Positions 11,831 through 24,749 of a stretch of DNA of 64,000 nucleotides are shown here, piece after piece (position 1 is the first letter of the stretch; the number at the start of each line of letters is the position of its first letter). The DNA is from Megalonaias nervosa (lineage: Eukaryota; Mollusca; Bivalvia; Unionida; Unionidae). The notes under the pieces are model-generated. The model saw only the letters and a program-made list of their open reading frames with translations. It was not told where the DNA came from and ran no database searches. The stretch spans positions 99,967 through 163,966 of the forward strand of contig JAECUM010000861.1 in the NCBI GenBank assembly GCA_016617855.1, in the 5' to 3' direction. Position numbers and translations under genes: made by a program.

Positions 11831-13680
11831 GTAAATTCCAAACTCTCAATTGCTGTAATTGCAAAATGGCTATCAATAGCTGGTTCAAACATCTTCAAAA
11901 TATAAAATCCTTTAACCATTTTCCCACATATCTTGTGTCTCACTGAATTCCTGACACATACTTGACAGCCGACATTAGATTAAAAATGGAAAAGCAGTCT
12001 TAATTTAATGAAAGTCACATGATCAAACTAGTTTAATGTCATAATCTGTCATCTTAAAAGAAACACTGAGTAATACAATTTTAGTTATTGTTATCCATTT
12101 TACTTTTTGATACAGTCAATTACCTAGGCAAACTGAATTACACTATGTCAATACTAAAATTAACAAGTGTGTACACTCCTTAGACACTTGACCATTTAAT
12201 AGTAAACTTCTCAGTTTGCCATAGAAATTGGATTTTTGTTATGAAGGACCCTCTTGAAACGGAGACATTGAATTTTTCAATAGGATTATGTGGATTGATT
12301 TTCAATATATCAGTTTAACCTTTAACTGCTTCTGTATAGCCTTGATTTCAAAACTCCTATTTTATTATATTCCCAGGCTGCTTTTTTGTACTTTGATATT
12401 AACTTCTCCACTAGTTCATTAGACTGAATTGATACACCAGCTTTTTTGAAAAAGTTTTAATACTTGTATTGTATACTTCCAATGTGCCGTGACTGCAAGT
12501 CAGTTAAGTACAGAGTTGCCTGTGTATAGCACCATTCATGGCAGCCATCAAGTGAACCCATAAGTGAGGGAGTGTTGAACTGATGCATGTTCCAAGACAG
12601 CTCTCAAAGTAGAAAGCTTTATTCTAGGATGCATGATTGCAGGATTTACATCAAATTCTAAAAATCAAGCTTAAAAATCAACAGAATGCATGAAAATAGC
12701 ATATCATATTTTCAAGCCCTACTTTTATTCCTTCTATAAATCACTCCTACATTCTGAAAACTCCCTACTTTTCTTCAAATGGAGAGGTGAATTTCCCACC
12801 TACATTTTTATTTCTAGAATAGGTCCAGTCCAATAAATCAGCCCCACAAATCAGTACTGATATGATGGATGGTTTTTTCGGTCTGATCTTACCTATTTAT
12901 TAAATCATGCAATTGGTGCAGACATATGTGTCCACAACACATCAATGTACATTTTAGACACTTACCAGTTACTTGCAGCTTTTACATCACATCTGGTGTA
13001 AGGGTGACATGTACAGAATATAACCAGATCAAATTCTGTTTACCAACTTGTAAATTCAAATAAAATAACTCAACTCAGCCTCAAATTCTATGACTACATG
13101 CTGCTGTTCAATCAGATCTGGCAACCTATCAGATTAGACTTTCACTCACTTTAAAGATTAATTCAATAAAATCCTTGGATGCTCAGGTTCAGCCACATTA
13201 CCAAAGCATATGAACTTTCAAATGAGTCACATTTGATTGGTTGCTGATCTGATGGAACAGCCAGATGTAAACATGAAATTCAAACTGGCCATACTTTTAA
13301 GCTCCCTTTGCTTTATGCATGGCCAGATGAATTAAAAACAAAAAAATGGGTATTTAATTATGTAAAATAATAATAGTATTGTTGGTTCTTTTTTCCTAGA
13401 AACTAAAATTAGGTAAACTAATTCCATTAGCAAAATAAAAAAAAATCAAACATAAACACATTATTAGCAGGGCAGCAACATAGCGAGGGGCTTAACTGTC
13501 AGGGACTACTGTAGCATACCATTGTTCCTTCCATCAGTTAAGCTTTGACTGCAAAGCAACCAGGTTTTTGTTTTCCAGTTACATAAAATTAGTCACTTTT
13601 TTCAGGAGAGTAAAACTAAAATTTAAATTTTAAATTTTCTACTTAATATCCAAAGTGACTGTCTTACTATGCTCAGTTCA
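11831..13680. other. Intronic, nothing recognised
   Basis: AT-rich, short frames only; no RNA gene or repeat that I could match elsewhere in the window. Confidence 0.35.
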
Positions 13681-13684
13681 CAGA

Positions 13685-13830
13685 CAGAGCCTTGGGTGGC
13701 CAAGTGGTCTATGGCACTTGGCTTCACAGATCACTAACACAACTCTCCTCATGATTCTTTCTATACCATATATACTGGCAGCCATGTACAGCCTGCCACG
13801 TGCCAACAAATGGCATATAAAAAAAAACCA
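13685..13830 (+). repeat. tRNA-like SINE, type 3
   Basis: The head reads GGTGGCCAAGTGGTCTATGGC (A-box-like). The body ends ATACTGGCAGCCATGTACAGCC, which recurs inverted near 37020, followed by an A-rich tail with a CAAA repeat. The B-box is not clear. Confidence 0.45.
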
Positions 13831-14468
13831 ACAAACAAACAAAACCATTCATAGACTAATTATGTCACTATGTCATGCAAATAGCCACACATAAAAAATA
13901 TGTAATGTAATTTCTGTAAGCTCTATGCTTTATTGTTTTGCAATTTATATTTTGGAAACTATTTATTTTATGCAACAGAAATGCAAAATCACTATGAAGA
14001 ATTGCCCTCATAGCATATCAATCTAACAGTTTGATTAACATCTCCAGTACATTAGTCTGATGTATTAAATTAAGACAATTTACATCAATCACTGATCAAT
14101 CTATGCATTCCAATAAACATAAAATAATAGTAATAAACTGACAAATCTACATGGCTGCCACAACAGCTGCTCTTTGAGGGGTTCATTGTTCTGTAAGCAA
14201 CATCAGCAAGCTACCTTGATGTGATCCATCAAGTCTGTACACAGTCTGCACAACTGGCAGGTCGATCATAACCAGTCTGGTCATTTTGACCAGAGACTAC
14301 AACTGAGCTATCACCTGAGCAGAACAGATAGCCATTCCTATTCATTAGCATACCACAAAATACAAAATCTTTCTTGTTTCATTTGACAATTACATCATAT
14401 CAACAAGCAAGTATGAATGCTAGGTATAATATGAAATAATTAATGATCATCAAGGGAACAGCAAGGTA

Positions 14469-14674
14469 CCATATATACTCACTTTTAAATAGAGTCAAAC
14501 TGTAAAGAGCAATGATCCTGATCGGTCATAACATAATGCACCTGCAGATCAGAGTCTATGTTGTTTGTTCTACTGATTACTCTTAACAAACTGCACAGAT
14601 CCAGATCTGCCAATGCATTATGTGATGGCAGATCAGAGACTGTGTGCAGTTTGCAGTTGGACTTGTTATATGGT
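14469..14674 (-). repeat. Palindromic MITE, copy 6, TA flanks kept
   Basis: Begins CCATATATACTCACTT preceded by TA and ends ATATGG followed by TA, which gives the expected TA target duplication. Hairpin B comes first, then the linker and hairpin A (CAGATCCAGATCTGCC), so it is inverted relative to copy 1. Confidence 0.85.
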
Positions 14675-15380
14675 ACCTATTCCCTGGGGCAATGTACCTG
14701 GCTCTATATTGCCTATGGAAGGTGAAGGTTAAGTTAGGTATTGTAGTACTGTTAATTTTTTTCCTGTTTTTCATTCTTACTCCAAAAATTAAATAACAAG
14801 TCAAAAAAAAAAAACCCTGAATAAACAGAAAGTCAATTACCATCTGTGCATCTTGGTATATTTTGTTTCTAACAATCTTAAAATGAATCTACAACATGAA
14901 ATTAAACAGTATCATGATTATCCCAGAATGTGGATTGTTACTTTTTTAAAACTAAAGGAAAAACAATGCAAAAACATAAAATGAAATACAAGAGCCCCTT
15001 GCAAAGACTGATGCTATATTGTCTGAAAAAGATTTCCTAGAATTCTGGACAAGGTTTTTCCACTTTTTTTAAAAGTTGCCCAGTGCTGAAACCATCTTTT
15101 AAACAAGATTTTCAAATCATCCACTTTGGCAGCCATAACGGATGAAAGACAAACTAGACATTTATACAATAAACACTGCCCCTGCATCTCTGCCTACCGA
15201 TGGGAGCTAAGCCCTGATTCACAACTTAGAAACTGTTCACAACTCCACCTTTAAAGTACATTTACTTACTTAACTATACTGGGAATTAATCTCTGTAGTC
15301 AGCATGGATTACTGGGTCTGTCCCTACCACCAGGGACTCAGCACAAAGTTATAACTTGGAAACCATGAGATCCGCACCAA

Positions 15381-15475
15381 TGGGAGCTGCAGTGGCTCAA
15401 TGGTTAATGTGTTGGACCTGTGACCGGAAGATTGCAGGCTTGTTTCACACTATATATTCAAACTGGATCCTCATT
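15381..15475 (+). repeat. Possible tRNA-derived SINE head
   Basis: GCAGTGGCTCAATGGTTAATG resembles an A-box region and GCAGGCTTGTTTCAC a decayed B-box at roughly the right spacing. It runs straight into the satellite array at 15480. Confidence 0.4.
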
Positions 15476-15479
15476 AATA

Positions 15480-16090
15480 AACATGGTTATCTCTCATAAC
15501 TGAGCTCATTTGACATTTTGACATCAGTTTGTGTACCAAGTCTATTAAAAATTTGATCGGAAGTATTGCCTCAGGAGTGTTCAAAAGCTCAACCAATCAT
15601 ATCCAAGATCTCTAAATTCATGTAAGTGGATAATGCTCATAATCAAACTCACCAAAGATCTTGACGACACACAGGTAAGCTGTTTACATACTAAACCTGA
15701 TTAAGATCTGAGCAGAAATATGGCCACTAGGGTGTTCACAAACTCAGCCAATCAGATGCAAGTTCACTGCAGTACGGATATTGCTAATAATCTAACTGAG
15801 ATATTGGCAATATAAGCTCGCACACCAAAATTGATAAAAATCTAATTAGAAATATGGCCTGAAGTTTATTAAAAAGCTCAGCCAATCAAATACAAGATCA
15901 CTCCATTAATATATGATGATGTTGCTCATACCTGAACTCGTCCGAGATCTTGAAGAAACATACCAAATCTGATAAAATCTCATCAGAAAAGATGCAAGAT
16001 GACCTCATTAACATACATAGATCTTGCTCATATTCCAACTGATTCATGCAATTTATTACATGCAGGTAAAACCTAAATTCCAAGTTGGAT
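15480..16090. repeat. Satellite-like tandem array, about 130-150-bp monomers
   Basis: Four to five diverged units contain, in order, GATCTTGA.GA.ACAC, ACCAAATCTGATAAAA, ATATGGCC, AGCTCAGCCAATCA.AT and a GATATTGCTCATAATC-type segment. The same monomer, read on the opposite strand, builds the array at 28640-29860. Confidence 0.7.
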
Positions 16091-16515
16091 TTAAATAAAA
16101 ATCAAAAACCTGGCCAAGAGATTAACAAGAAAATGTTGATGTACAACCATAAACTCCTATCCCTTACATACAGTTTAGCTAACACAAGACCCACTTTTGT
16201 CAAGCTTTGAGTATTATTTAGCAAGAAAATAATGTACATCAAAGGGGGGAAAGTATAAAACACTGAGCTTAATTGAAAGAGTTTTAACACTAAGCCAAAT
16301 CAAAAAGAGTTTAATTTAGGATAAAGAAGGATGCATGAAAAAATTATATACATCAAAGGTAAGTAAAAACCTTGAGCTTAATCTATAAGAAAAAGTTTGA
16401 CACACTATGATAAATTTAGGATGTAGAAGGATGTATGGACAGGTATGCACATGGACACCAAAGTGCTCACATTGTGAAACTTCTGCCAAGGTCAGCATGA
16501 CCCAAAAAATGAGAC

Positions 16516-16705
16516 AGTATATACTCACTTTCTAAGACAAACCCAACTGCAAACTGCACAGACCAGCTCTGTCATCACATAATGTGCTGGCAGAGCTGGG
16601 TCTGTGCAGTTCGTTAGGAATAATCACCAGAACAAACAACATAGACCCTGATATGCAGGATATTTGTCGTTAGCAGTATGACTTACAAGTGAGTATATAT
16701 CGTAA
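16516..16705 (+). repeat. Palindromic MITE, copy 7
   Basis: Left end AGTATATACTCACTTTCTAAG; right end CTTACAAGTGAGTATATATCG. Hairpin A is intact; hairpin B has lost its right arm. Confidence 0.8.
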
Positions 16706-17889
16706 ATATGCATGAACTAATGAAGCAATATCATTTGGTATTGTATTTTTTATATTTTTAATAGCTTTTTTATGAATATTAAAATTAACTCTGGCTTCTA
16801 TCTGTTTTGATAAATGGTATGGCACATCTGCCAGTTTCCATGATTGATATCAGGATAATGATGGTATAGTGAAGGTTTGGCTTTTTAGAATTCCTGGGTG
16901 ATATTATTACACCCAGTATGAAGATAAGGAGTCAGAGTAATCCATGTCTCTATATTGGGAGGCTGATGGATCTCTGACATGGAAGATAAAAAGAAGTAAA
17001 TGGCAATTATGTATGACTCACAGGTAATAAAGTGCAATACAGTAAAACACAGTCTCACATGTAAAATCCCCTTCTTCCGTTATCTCCACATGCTAAACTT
17101 TAGGATATTTTACTAACACCAAAGAGAATTAAATGACACTTCCTCTAAACAACAAAACAAAATTATTGCAAAGTTTTCCAAAACAAATTCATCAAAACAC
17201 ATCAAAGCTCTAGAAAAGCAAATGTTCATGAGTAATTTTACTTTAAATACATTCAGGTTGTTATACATTATTTTATATATTTTTGGAATGGAGCCAAAAT
17301 GATGTGAAGGAAGATCTTTCTATATCCAGTGAAAATGTGTTCAGTGAGATAGACACTTGCTTGTTTGATCACTATGATTAAACAAATAAAAAAAGATGCA
17401 AAATCTTGAGAGACAGTTAGGAACATGTCACATGATGAGTAATAATACACCGGTAGCTGGGTAAATAGATAGTGGGTTGGGCAGACAGACCAAAAACTTG
17501 ATATACAGTCACACATGCATAAAAGCACACACAAACAGTTCACGTGTGCACACACACACCTGCACACATACACACACACACAACCTTTATTATGTAAAAG
17601 CTGAAAGTATATCTAATTGTGATTTCCTGTTTTTTTGACAACACATGTACTAAAATCTGCAGTCTGGAACAGGAAGAAAGGAATGGTTTTTAAGTTTGCC
17701 AACATATCTAACGATGGTTAGGTTAAGCAATTTTACTGCTTCTCACTGTCAGCCTGAAGTTTCCTACTGTAAATGCATAATTTTTCCATGTAATATAAGC
17801 TGTTATATCTCATAAGAGGGTGGGTGGGGGCCGAGTATTATTCTCTGACGTGAAATTGAACCAACCTCCTGGCATCACAATGGGCAGAT
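16706..17889. other. Intronic, no gene seen
   Basis: Contains a CA-rich low-complexity patch at about 17540-17582. The cysteine-rich minus frame at 17268-17579 is largely a translation of that patch. Confidence 0.4.
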
Positions 17890-18076
17890 ACTATATTTAC
17901 TTGCTAATAGTCGAGTTAAACTGCAAACAACAAAGATCCTGATCTGCTGTAGCACAATGCACCTGCAGATCAAGGTCTATGCTGTTCATTGAACAGATCA
18001 CTCCTAACAACCTGCACAGACCCAGATCTGCCAGATATTATGCAATGGACTTGACATATAGGCAAGTATAGATGGT
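17890..18076 (-). repeat. Palindromic MITE, copy 8
   Basis: Begins ACTATATTTACTTGCTAATAG and ends AGGCAAGTATAGATGG. Hairpin B comes first; the right arm of hairpin A is deleted. Confidence 0.8.
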
Positions 18077-18279
18077 GCATAATGTTCTGCACCAAATTTT
18101 CAATAATGCCCAAGCCCAGTCAAAATTCTGTCACAGAAAAGGTAATCTGATTGGTCAAATGATGTGATTATTAAATTACTTGGTTTTCCACTTCACTTCA
18201 CTGGGTAAAAGCAAGAAAGATGTTCATGGAGTGAAATTTGTTTTTAATGCTGTATGTGCTAATATCAAAATTCATGTTT

Positions 18280-18284
<5 letters not shown>

Positions 18285-18339
<55 letters not shown>
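18285..18339. repeat. (AT)n microsatellite
   Basis: Uninterrupted AT dinucleotides, about 27 repeats. Confidence 0.97.
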
Positions 18340-18341
<2 letters not shown>

Positions 18342-19114
18342 GGTCACTGAGGTATGTGTGTTCTAGCCAGTTCAAGAATTTATTAAACGTTTCCCAACAA
18401 TGATCATGAACATCCTTGGATATATATTTGAAGATACTGAGTAAAAAGAAAATCTTTATCTTGCCTTCTGATAAAAAAGATACAGGCCTTTTCCAACCAG
18501 AGCCACACAAAACAGACTGCAATATATCTAGCATGTGGTAACTAATGCTGCTGCAGAAATCACACTACACATAAACACAGTGATCAGCACATCTGTGTTC
18601 ATGCATTCACAAAACTTAATAGTTTTCTTTCATAGGTATTTTCCTATGATTAATCATAAAACATATCCGCAAAAATAGCATCAGAGTATGCATAAAGAAA
18701 CTAAATGCTTTGTCCTAATTATCCTAATTAATTGTCCTTTGTCTTATTCAGGGCAGTGAGAGTTTGCATTGACCAGTATTTACTATTAATCCACATTGTG
18801 CCCATTACATTAATGCCCTAACTCTAATCTGGACGTTTATGCCACAGCAATGTAAGCAGTTTATTGAGTGCCAAAGCAACTGGAGTAACATGCCTTGCCA
18901 AAGGACACACCACAGCAGTCTACCTATACTTAACAGTTTTTCCCTTTACGCACATTTGTGCATCAGGGACACAAGCTGGAGAAAATTTATGCACACATTT
19001 TGTTGCCATGCGGTTTTTTTTATGCCAAGGATTTGCATAATGCGATCAGGATTTATATAATATCCAATGCTTCGGATGAGGGATGGCATCATGTATACTT
19101 CGAGCATAGGCATA

Positions 19115-19209
19115 GTCTGGTTCCCCGCTTTGTATGCTCCCTGTGTTGCACTCTGCTATTCATATAGCCGAGTGCAACGCAGAGAGCATACAAAAACAGG
19201 GAACCAGAC
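19115..19209. repeat. Short foldback (stem about 40 bp)
   Basis: TCTGGTTCCC..CTTTGTATGCTC..GTTGCACTC pairs with GAGTGCAACGCAG.GAGCATACAA..GGGAACCAGA around a loop of about 16 bases (19154-19169). Flanks share CATAGGCA/GCATAGGCAC, a possible target duplication. No relative elsewhere in the window. Confidence 0.7.
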
Positions 19210-20189
19210 AAGCATAGGCACTGTTATGATAGAGTAGCTTCCCGTTATCTTGCAAGCTCTCACGCGATTTCCATCAAACCCAGCAAGATGTAATCCAGAT
19301 GTTTAACCTCAATGCTTGTTGCACTAAAAAGTGATCTCCAGATTAAAACGGCATGCACTAAGAATCATGAGTGAAGAAAGTGAAAGAAGCAGAACACAAA
19401 AGAGTAACTGTGCATCTAACTTTAATGAAAAATGAAGAAAATAATTCCCTTGACTGGAATATGGCACATCCATTGGGATTACCAGTGTGATTTCTGATCG
19501 CATGATTCCAAAGACTGCAAAAGTGAATAATCCTTCCGTGACAGGGTTTAAGAATTTTTTAAAAATCTGCCCATTTTGCCTAAAGATATCTGGAGAATAC
19601 TTTATCACATTCTTTCACAACAAAGAAATCAGTAAGCTTGCAGAGACAAATGCGTTATTTGGATTACAAAGTCAGGGGGTCATTGCAGATTTTGTAGGTT
19701 TTCAACTTTGCTGCAATAAAAGAAAGATCTTAAAGTTCAGGTATAACTTATTAGAAAGAAGATGAATCATTAGCCTCTTTGATTTTTGGATAAATATGTT
19801 CTAGGACAAAGTACAATGAAATTGATGATAGTACACATTTTATGACAGGCAGTAAATTAACTGCCATTTGGTTAAAAAGATTTATTTGGCTTTTTGTATT
19901 GGCTTATATGTAATGTGTTGGTCTATAATACTGCTACAAAAAGATTATAAGGAGACTGTTAAAAGTACGACTTTAAACTAAAAGAAAAATGAACTAATAA
20001 AATTATTCTTTGAATGGACAATGCATTTGTTTGTTAATTGTACATGTTGGTTTATTTATATATTTAGAGAGAGCAAGAGTATGTTGTGCAAGTTGCAATA
20101 TCCTATTTCAAGCTGAGAAAGTACGGGTCAGATGAAAATTTGTCAGTACATTTTTGACCAACACGTTTTTTACTTGACCTCCAGTTCTG

Positions 20190-20325
20190 ACACCAAGGAG
20201 TTTTTTTTAACCCTCAACTTTACACCAGTGGGGGATACACTGACTTAACCAAAAGTAGGATTTGAACACGCACCCTGTTCTGCACAGTAACCAGAGAGCC
20301 ACCACATCTCCTGCCTTCATTAATT
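20190..20325 (-). repeat. tRNA-derived SINE (minus strand), interrupted by a foldback
   Basis: On the minus strand, GGTGGCTCTCTGGTTACTG resembles an A-box region and GTGTTCAAATCC a B-box. The element at 20336-20468 inserted at its upstream edge. Confidence 0.5.
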
Positions 20326-20335
20326 GCTTCTTACC

Positions 20336-20468
20336 AGGCCCGGTCCTAGGGCAAGGCAAACGAGGCAACCGCCTTGGGCCCTGCACTTCTCTGCAATGCA
20401 ATTTTTTGCTTGGAGCCCCATGCTCATCGCTTACTGCCTTTGGCCCCATATATCCTAGGGCCGGGCCT
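20336..20468. mobile_element. 133-bp foldback element with a perfect 10-bp target duplication
   Basis: Terminal inverted repeats AGGCCCGGTCCTAGGG and CCTAGGGCCGGGCCT are flanked on both sides by GCTTCTTACC (20326-20335 and 20469-20478). The interior is GC-rich (CAACCGCCTTGGGCCCTGC; GCCTTTGGCCCC). No coding capacity. A 9-10-bp duplication is typical of Mutator-like elements, but the superfamily is an inference. Confidence 0.85.
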
Positions 20469-21159
20469 GCTTCTTACCAAATGCTGGTGGGTGGATCAGA
20501 CATTCTGTTCATGGAGGCTGGGATGTACAGATACATACAACAGCCATCTGCAAGAGGGGTGAAGCTTTCAGGACATCTCTCTGCAGTTTCTGAGTGTTTC
20601 ATGGTCAAATATACAAAATTGTAATTATTTTTGTTTTAGTGATCAAACTTTATACAAACAGATTTTTAGCACAAGGACTTGCATAACAGACTTTAGGTTT
20701 ACCACCCCTAGAGGTCAGGGTCAGGTCAAGGGGGTTGGGGTGGGATATGCAATAAGAAACATTGAGATTTATCTCAGGTTGTCCCCAAACTTTCCCAACA
20801 AAAGGCAGGAATTATGTTGTTCTACCTGTCTGGGTACGTGTCTGTAGATAATGTCACTCTGTTCTAGACTGATAAATTCAGACCTTGGGATTATGATATG
20901 GAAAGGCCTCTGGAGGTACACAACGGTTTTTGAATTTTGATCCATTCCATCTAGGAAGTGAGAAATTGCCCCTTAGGACAGAGGGCTGCTGAATAAACTT
21001 TCATTTCTACAATATTCTGGTGCCTAAACCTTGAAAAAGGGGGCTCTTTAAGGGGGCTCTTTAAGTGACTGCTTAAGATGTGACCCTTCAAGGCAAGTTC
21101 GACTTATTATTTATATACTACTAAAAATATTTAATGAAATGTTATTTTTTATTGACTCG

Positions 21160-21345
21160 TTTTTAACATCACTTCTGATGCAATATTGGCTGTATGATGC
21201 CAAGGAATGAGAACTGACTGCCTTTCCCAAGGATCCACTAAGACCTGGGCTGGCATGGCTGGGTACTGAACCTGTGATCTTTGGATTATGAGTACAACAA
21301 TCTACCAAAAATACAGATAATATAGTACCTTCAATTCCCACTTTG
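21160..21345 (-). repeat. tRNA-derived SINE, type 2 (minus strand)
   Basis: On the minus strand a B-box-like GGTTCAGTACCC follows ATAATCCAAAGATCAC, then a tail CTTGGGAAAGGCAGTCAGTTC resembling the tails at 10080 and 60770. Confidence 0.55.
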
Positions 21346-21415
21346 ATCACAGTCAGATTAAGACTTTCCTCTCATCCATATACTTCTATGGGGGGTTCAG
21401 GATGACAGGACCAGT

Positions 21416-21417
<2 letters not shown>

Positions 21418-21490
<73 letters not shown>
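21418..21490. repeat. (AT)n microsatellite
   Basis: About 36 uninterrupted dinucleotides. Confidence 0.97.
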
Positions 21491-21492
<2 letters not shown>

Positions 21493-21956
21493 ATCACCAC
21501 CTAAGTCACTGTAGATAATTAATGTTTGTATGCAAATTTCATATCCAAAAATTCCTGTCCATCGCTCCAAAGTTAATACACTACCAACTAACTACAATAT
21601 TTGCCAAGAAATGTCTCATCACTCAACTTATTTTCTCCTATTTAATCCCTGCCATTCTCTCCTCTCTATATCTATATATACTATAGCAAATTATACCACA
21701 CAACACACCAACAATAACTTCCCTTATGCAAACCTTTCCCATTTGAGGGGCTGAATGCTGACCCTACATTTTAGCAGAATATGACCCCTTTCACAAGACT
21801 GTCACTGATTTCTGACTTCCACAATCTTTATCTTATCAAGTGACCATAATGTTTGATATGATTCCAATTTCCTCCTCCACACTTGTTGCCAACATGAAAC
21901 TCAAAATGGTAACTGTTTATTCTGTTCACTTAATTCATCCAGCTCTATATAACCTT

Positions 21957-22048
21957 ATGCTACAAGGATGAAAGCACTGCATGTAAAGAAGTTTGCACAT
22001 CATATAAGGACAAAAGCACCGCATATAAAGAAGTTTGCACATCATATA
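21957..22048. repeat. Tandem duplication, about 45-bp unit
   Basis: Two copies of GGA(T)..AAAGCAC(T/C)GCAT followed by AAAGAAGTTTGCACATCATA. Confidence 0.85.
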
Positions 22049-22330
22049 ATAAAAGTTATCATCTTAAGATAAGCTCTGGCGTTCCATATAACAGACTCCC
22101 ACTTAACTCCATGATATCTCTGGCTAGACCAACAAAATGTTCTCCACAATTTTCTGCTTTCTGATTTGACTGGTCGCAGAGAACAATTGGCTGAAGACAC
22201 TATCTGTAATTCAATTGGATTATCGGGCAACTTGCTGCTAATGCTGCTACTAACCTTTGCATCAAGACCATAAGTATAATCTCTCTTCTATTTCTCCATT
22301 GCATTAAAACAGTCACTTTTTCATACTAAT

Positions 22331-22595
22331 TCTGTCAGAACAGAAGACCTGTGTATCCAGTGGCTGTTGACCTTGGATCAGAATTACTAATGCATGCATG
22401 AAAAACAACATCACCCTAAGGCAAGAGCAATGCATCATAAACGTCGCACACCAGTCAGTTCCATGCGATAAAGGCTTTGCCATACCATTACAGTATGTTG
22501 CTCTTGCTTCATGGTAATGTTGCTTTCCATGCATGTGTCATCAAATCAAATCTGAGGTCAACAGCCGCTGAATAAACATGTTCTGTTCTGACAGA
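22331..22595. mobile_element. 265-bp foldback element, arms about 105 bp
   Basis: The left arm starts TCTGTCAGAACAGAA and continues GTGGCTGTTGACCT, ATGCATGCATG and AGGCAAGAGCAA. The right arm carries the complements in reverse order (TTGCTCTTGCTTCATGG, CCATGCATGTG, AGGTCAACAGCCGC) and ends TTCTGTTCTGACAGA. The arms are about 80% alike by eye. No clear target duplication and no relatives in the window. Confidence 0.8.
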
Positions 22596-22599
22596 GATT

Positions 22600-24557
22600 A
22601 ATACTAAAAAAGTGATCCAATGGACTCAGCACAATGGAATTAATCTTATCGTCTAGATATAAAGATTAGTTGAACTAAATGTATTAATTAGTACAGTGAG
22701 CATTCCAATAGCTTGACTGAATAATGAAGTGGATGCAACGGTAGAATCATGTCTTCACCAGTTGTTGTCTGACAATGGTCATGTCAGGAAAAAAAAAAAT
22801 GCAGAGAACAATTTATTGGCCTAATGCCTGGTATTCAAAGATCTGGTAAAACATTTTACTTATTGCTGGTAGCAATAGAAGGGGCTTTGGAAAAAACTTT
22901 GAAGAAATGAAACAATTAAAACATTTCTTGCTGATCTCAGAATTTATTTATACATACTTGCTGCAATTATTCAAGCCAAAATTCTTTCTATTGTAAGTTC
23001 AAAATAATGTCATGAAATGTTCCCCTGTAAACAGAAGCTGGTGCAGAAGGCATGTCACAATGCAGCCAGTGAAAACAGTCCATGCCTACACAAAACATTA
23101 CATCATCTCACCAGCCAATCAAATCACTTGAACAAAATGTGAAATTAGGGGAAGACCATCGGTTTTACTGGGCTGTACTTTGGTAGAAATCTCAAAGAAC
23201 CATGTGTCTTAGTTTGATCATTCAGGTCTTACAGTAATTTAGTTTTATTTTACTATCAAGTCTTCCATTATCATGGAAATTTCATCATCAACCAATCATG
23301 GCCAGCCAAACCCAAATGTACTCTAGTTTTATCTTCACCCATCTCTTGACTGGTTTCCATATCATTTAGTACTGAGTCCTGGATTGCTACAGTGAGAGAA
23401 TTAAGAACCCTAATAAAAGTGCCTACTATCGGTAATTTTTTGTTTTTGGGTGCAAAGCATGATAAATGAGTGCAAAGACCTGAAAGATAGTTACCACTTC
23501 ACTCAGTATTGTATTGATATTTCCCCCAATCCATATACACAGGTTAAACCTGTCAAATATGGCTATAGACAAAATTAATCCAAGATCTGACACCAAATTG
23601 ATTACCAAGTTTGTCCTGACATCCACCTGGAGATAAGATGGAAACTGTGGATTACAAGACATCCAACAACTTTCTCTTTATTAAATGGGATGACAGAATT
23701 ATTCTGGCACGCTAAATTTTTAATTACTGAAAGAATCAGAAGTTTAAACTCTCTTGTGCATATTCGACATTTGCAACATACTATATCCAAGCATGTCTCC
23801 CTAAGGTTTTTCTGTATTTGCACAATGATTTGACCAACGAAAAAAAAAAAGGACTGAAATCACATCCTCTTTAAGGCCCAACTGGAAGCTTTTCCACAAA
23901 AGAAAATTAATTTATCTTACTTTTATACATTTTCAATGTACTGGGTAAATTTTCAATGTTAAAAATACATGTACTTGCCAAATTTTTAATTGTAGTGTGC
24001 AAATATAAATGTTAAAAATTTCTCCAAAAAAAATCATGTGTATGTACCTCTCTTTCTTCCTGTATTTATCCTTTTAGGGGACTTGAAATAAACGTAGTCC
24101 GCTAGCCCAAGGCTAGTAAATTTTCTGTTGTACTAGTAATTTTCATAATTCCAATAGTCGTATTGCAAGTAAATCTTGATACGTATCTGACCTTGACACC
24201 TTTAGAAAGGTCACATGAAAAAGTTTGCAATCATCTAGTCCTTATGGCCACAAAGAAATTTATCTTAAATTCTAGGCCTGTTTTACAATATTTATTGACT
24301 TTGTACAATAAAACAGCATCACACACGTCCTCGAGTTAGAAGAACAACAATTTCTCAGTGAAAAATGTAAATGAATGCAACAAGCACAGTCTATTCTAGG
24401 AGGCAAGATTGTGTGTTTGATGCCTGTTTTTTGAAAATCATGCCAAATGATTTCACTAATGTGCACATAAAGCATACATTACCATAAAAACTCTCATAAA
24501 TGTCCATATTCAATAATCCCCAATCTGCCCACTAATTACCTCAAAAAGGACCGGCAT
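22600..24557. other. Intronic, nothing recognised
   Basis: AT-rich with only short frames; an A-rich run lies at 22790-22800. Confidence 0.35.
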
Positions 24558-24748
24558 ACTGTATATAAGTCGAGGCAAACTGCAAACAACAAAGATCCTA
24601 ATCCACCATAGCTTAATGTGCATGCAGATCATGGTCTATGCTGCTTGTTCTACTGATTGCACAGACCCAGATCCACCAGAGCATTATGTGACATTAAATA
24701 TGGGTCCGTGTGGCTTGTAGTTGGACTCATAAGTGAGCATATATGCTA
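24558..24748 (-). repeat. Palindromic MITE, copy 9
   Basis: Hairpin B comes first (AACAACAAAGATCCTAATC), then a shortened hairpin A. The right end reads TAAGTGAGCATATATG. Confidence 0.75.
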
Positions 24749-24749
24749 C

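Noticed and set aside
17268..17579. Cys-rich 103-codon minus frame
   Set aside because: The N-terminal Cys/Val part is the CA-rich patch in translation; no homology or splice support.
18265..18534. 89-codon minus frame with a long Tyr-Ile run
   Set aside because: The run is a translation of the (AT)n microsatellite; no other protein signal.
18830..18940. SINE-tail-like phrase GCCTTGCCAAAGGACACACC
   Set aside because: Resembles tails at 49725 and elsewhere but lacks a tRNA-like head; too short to call.
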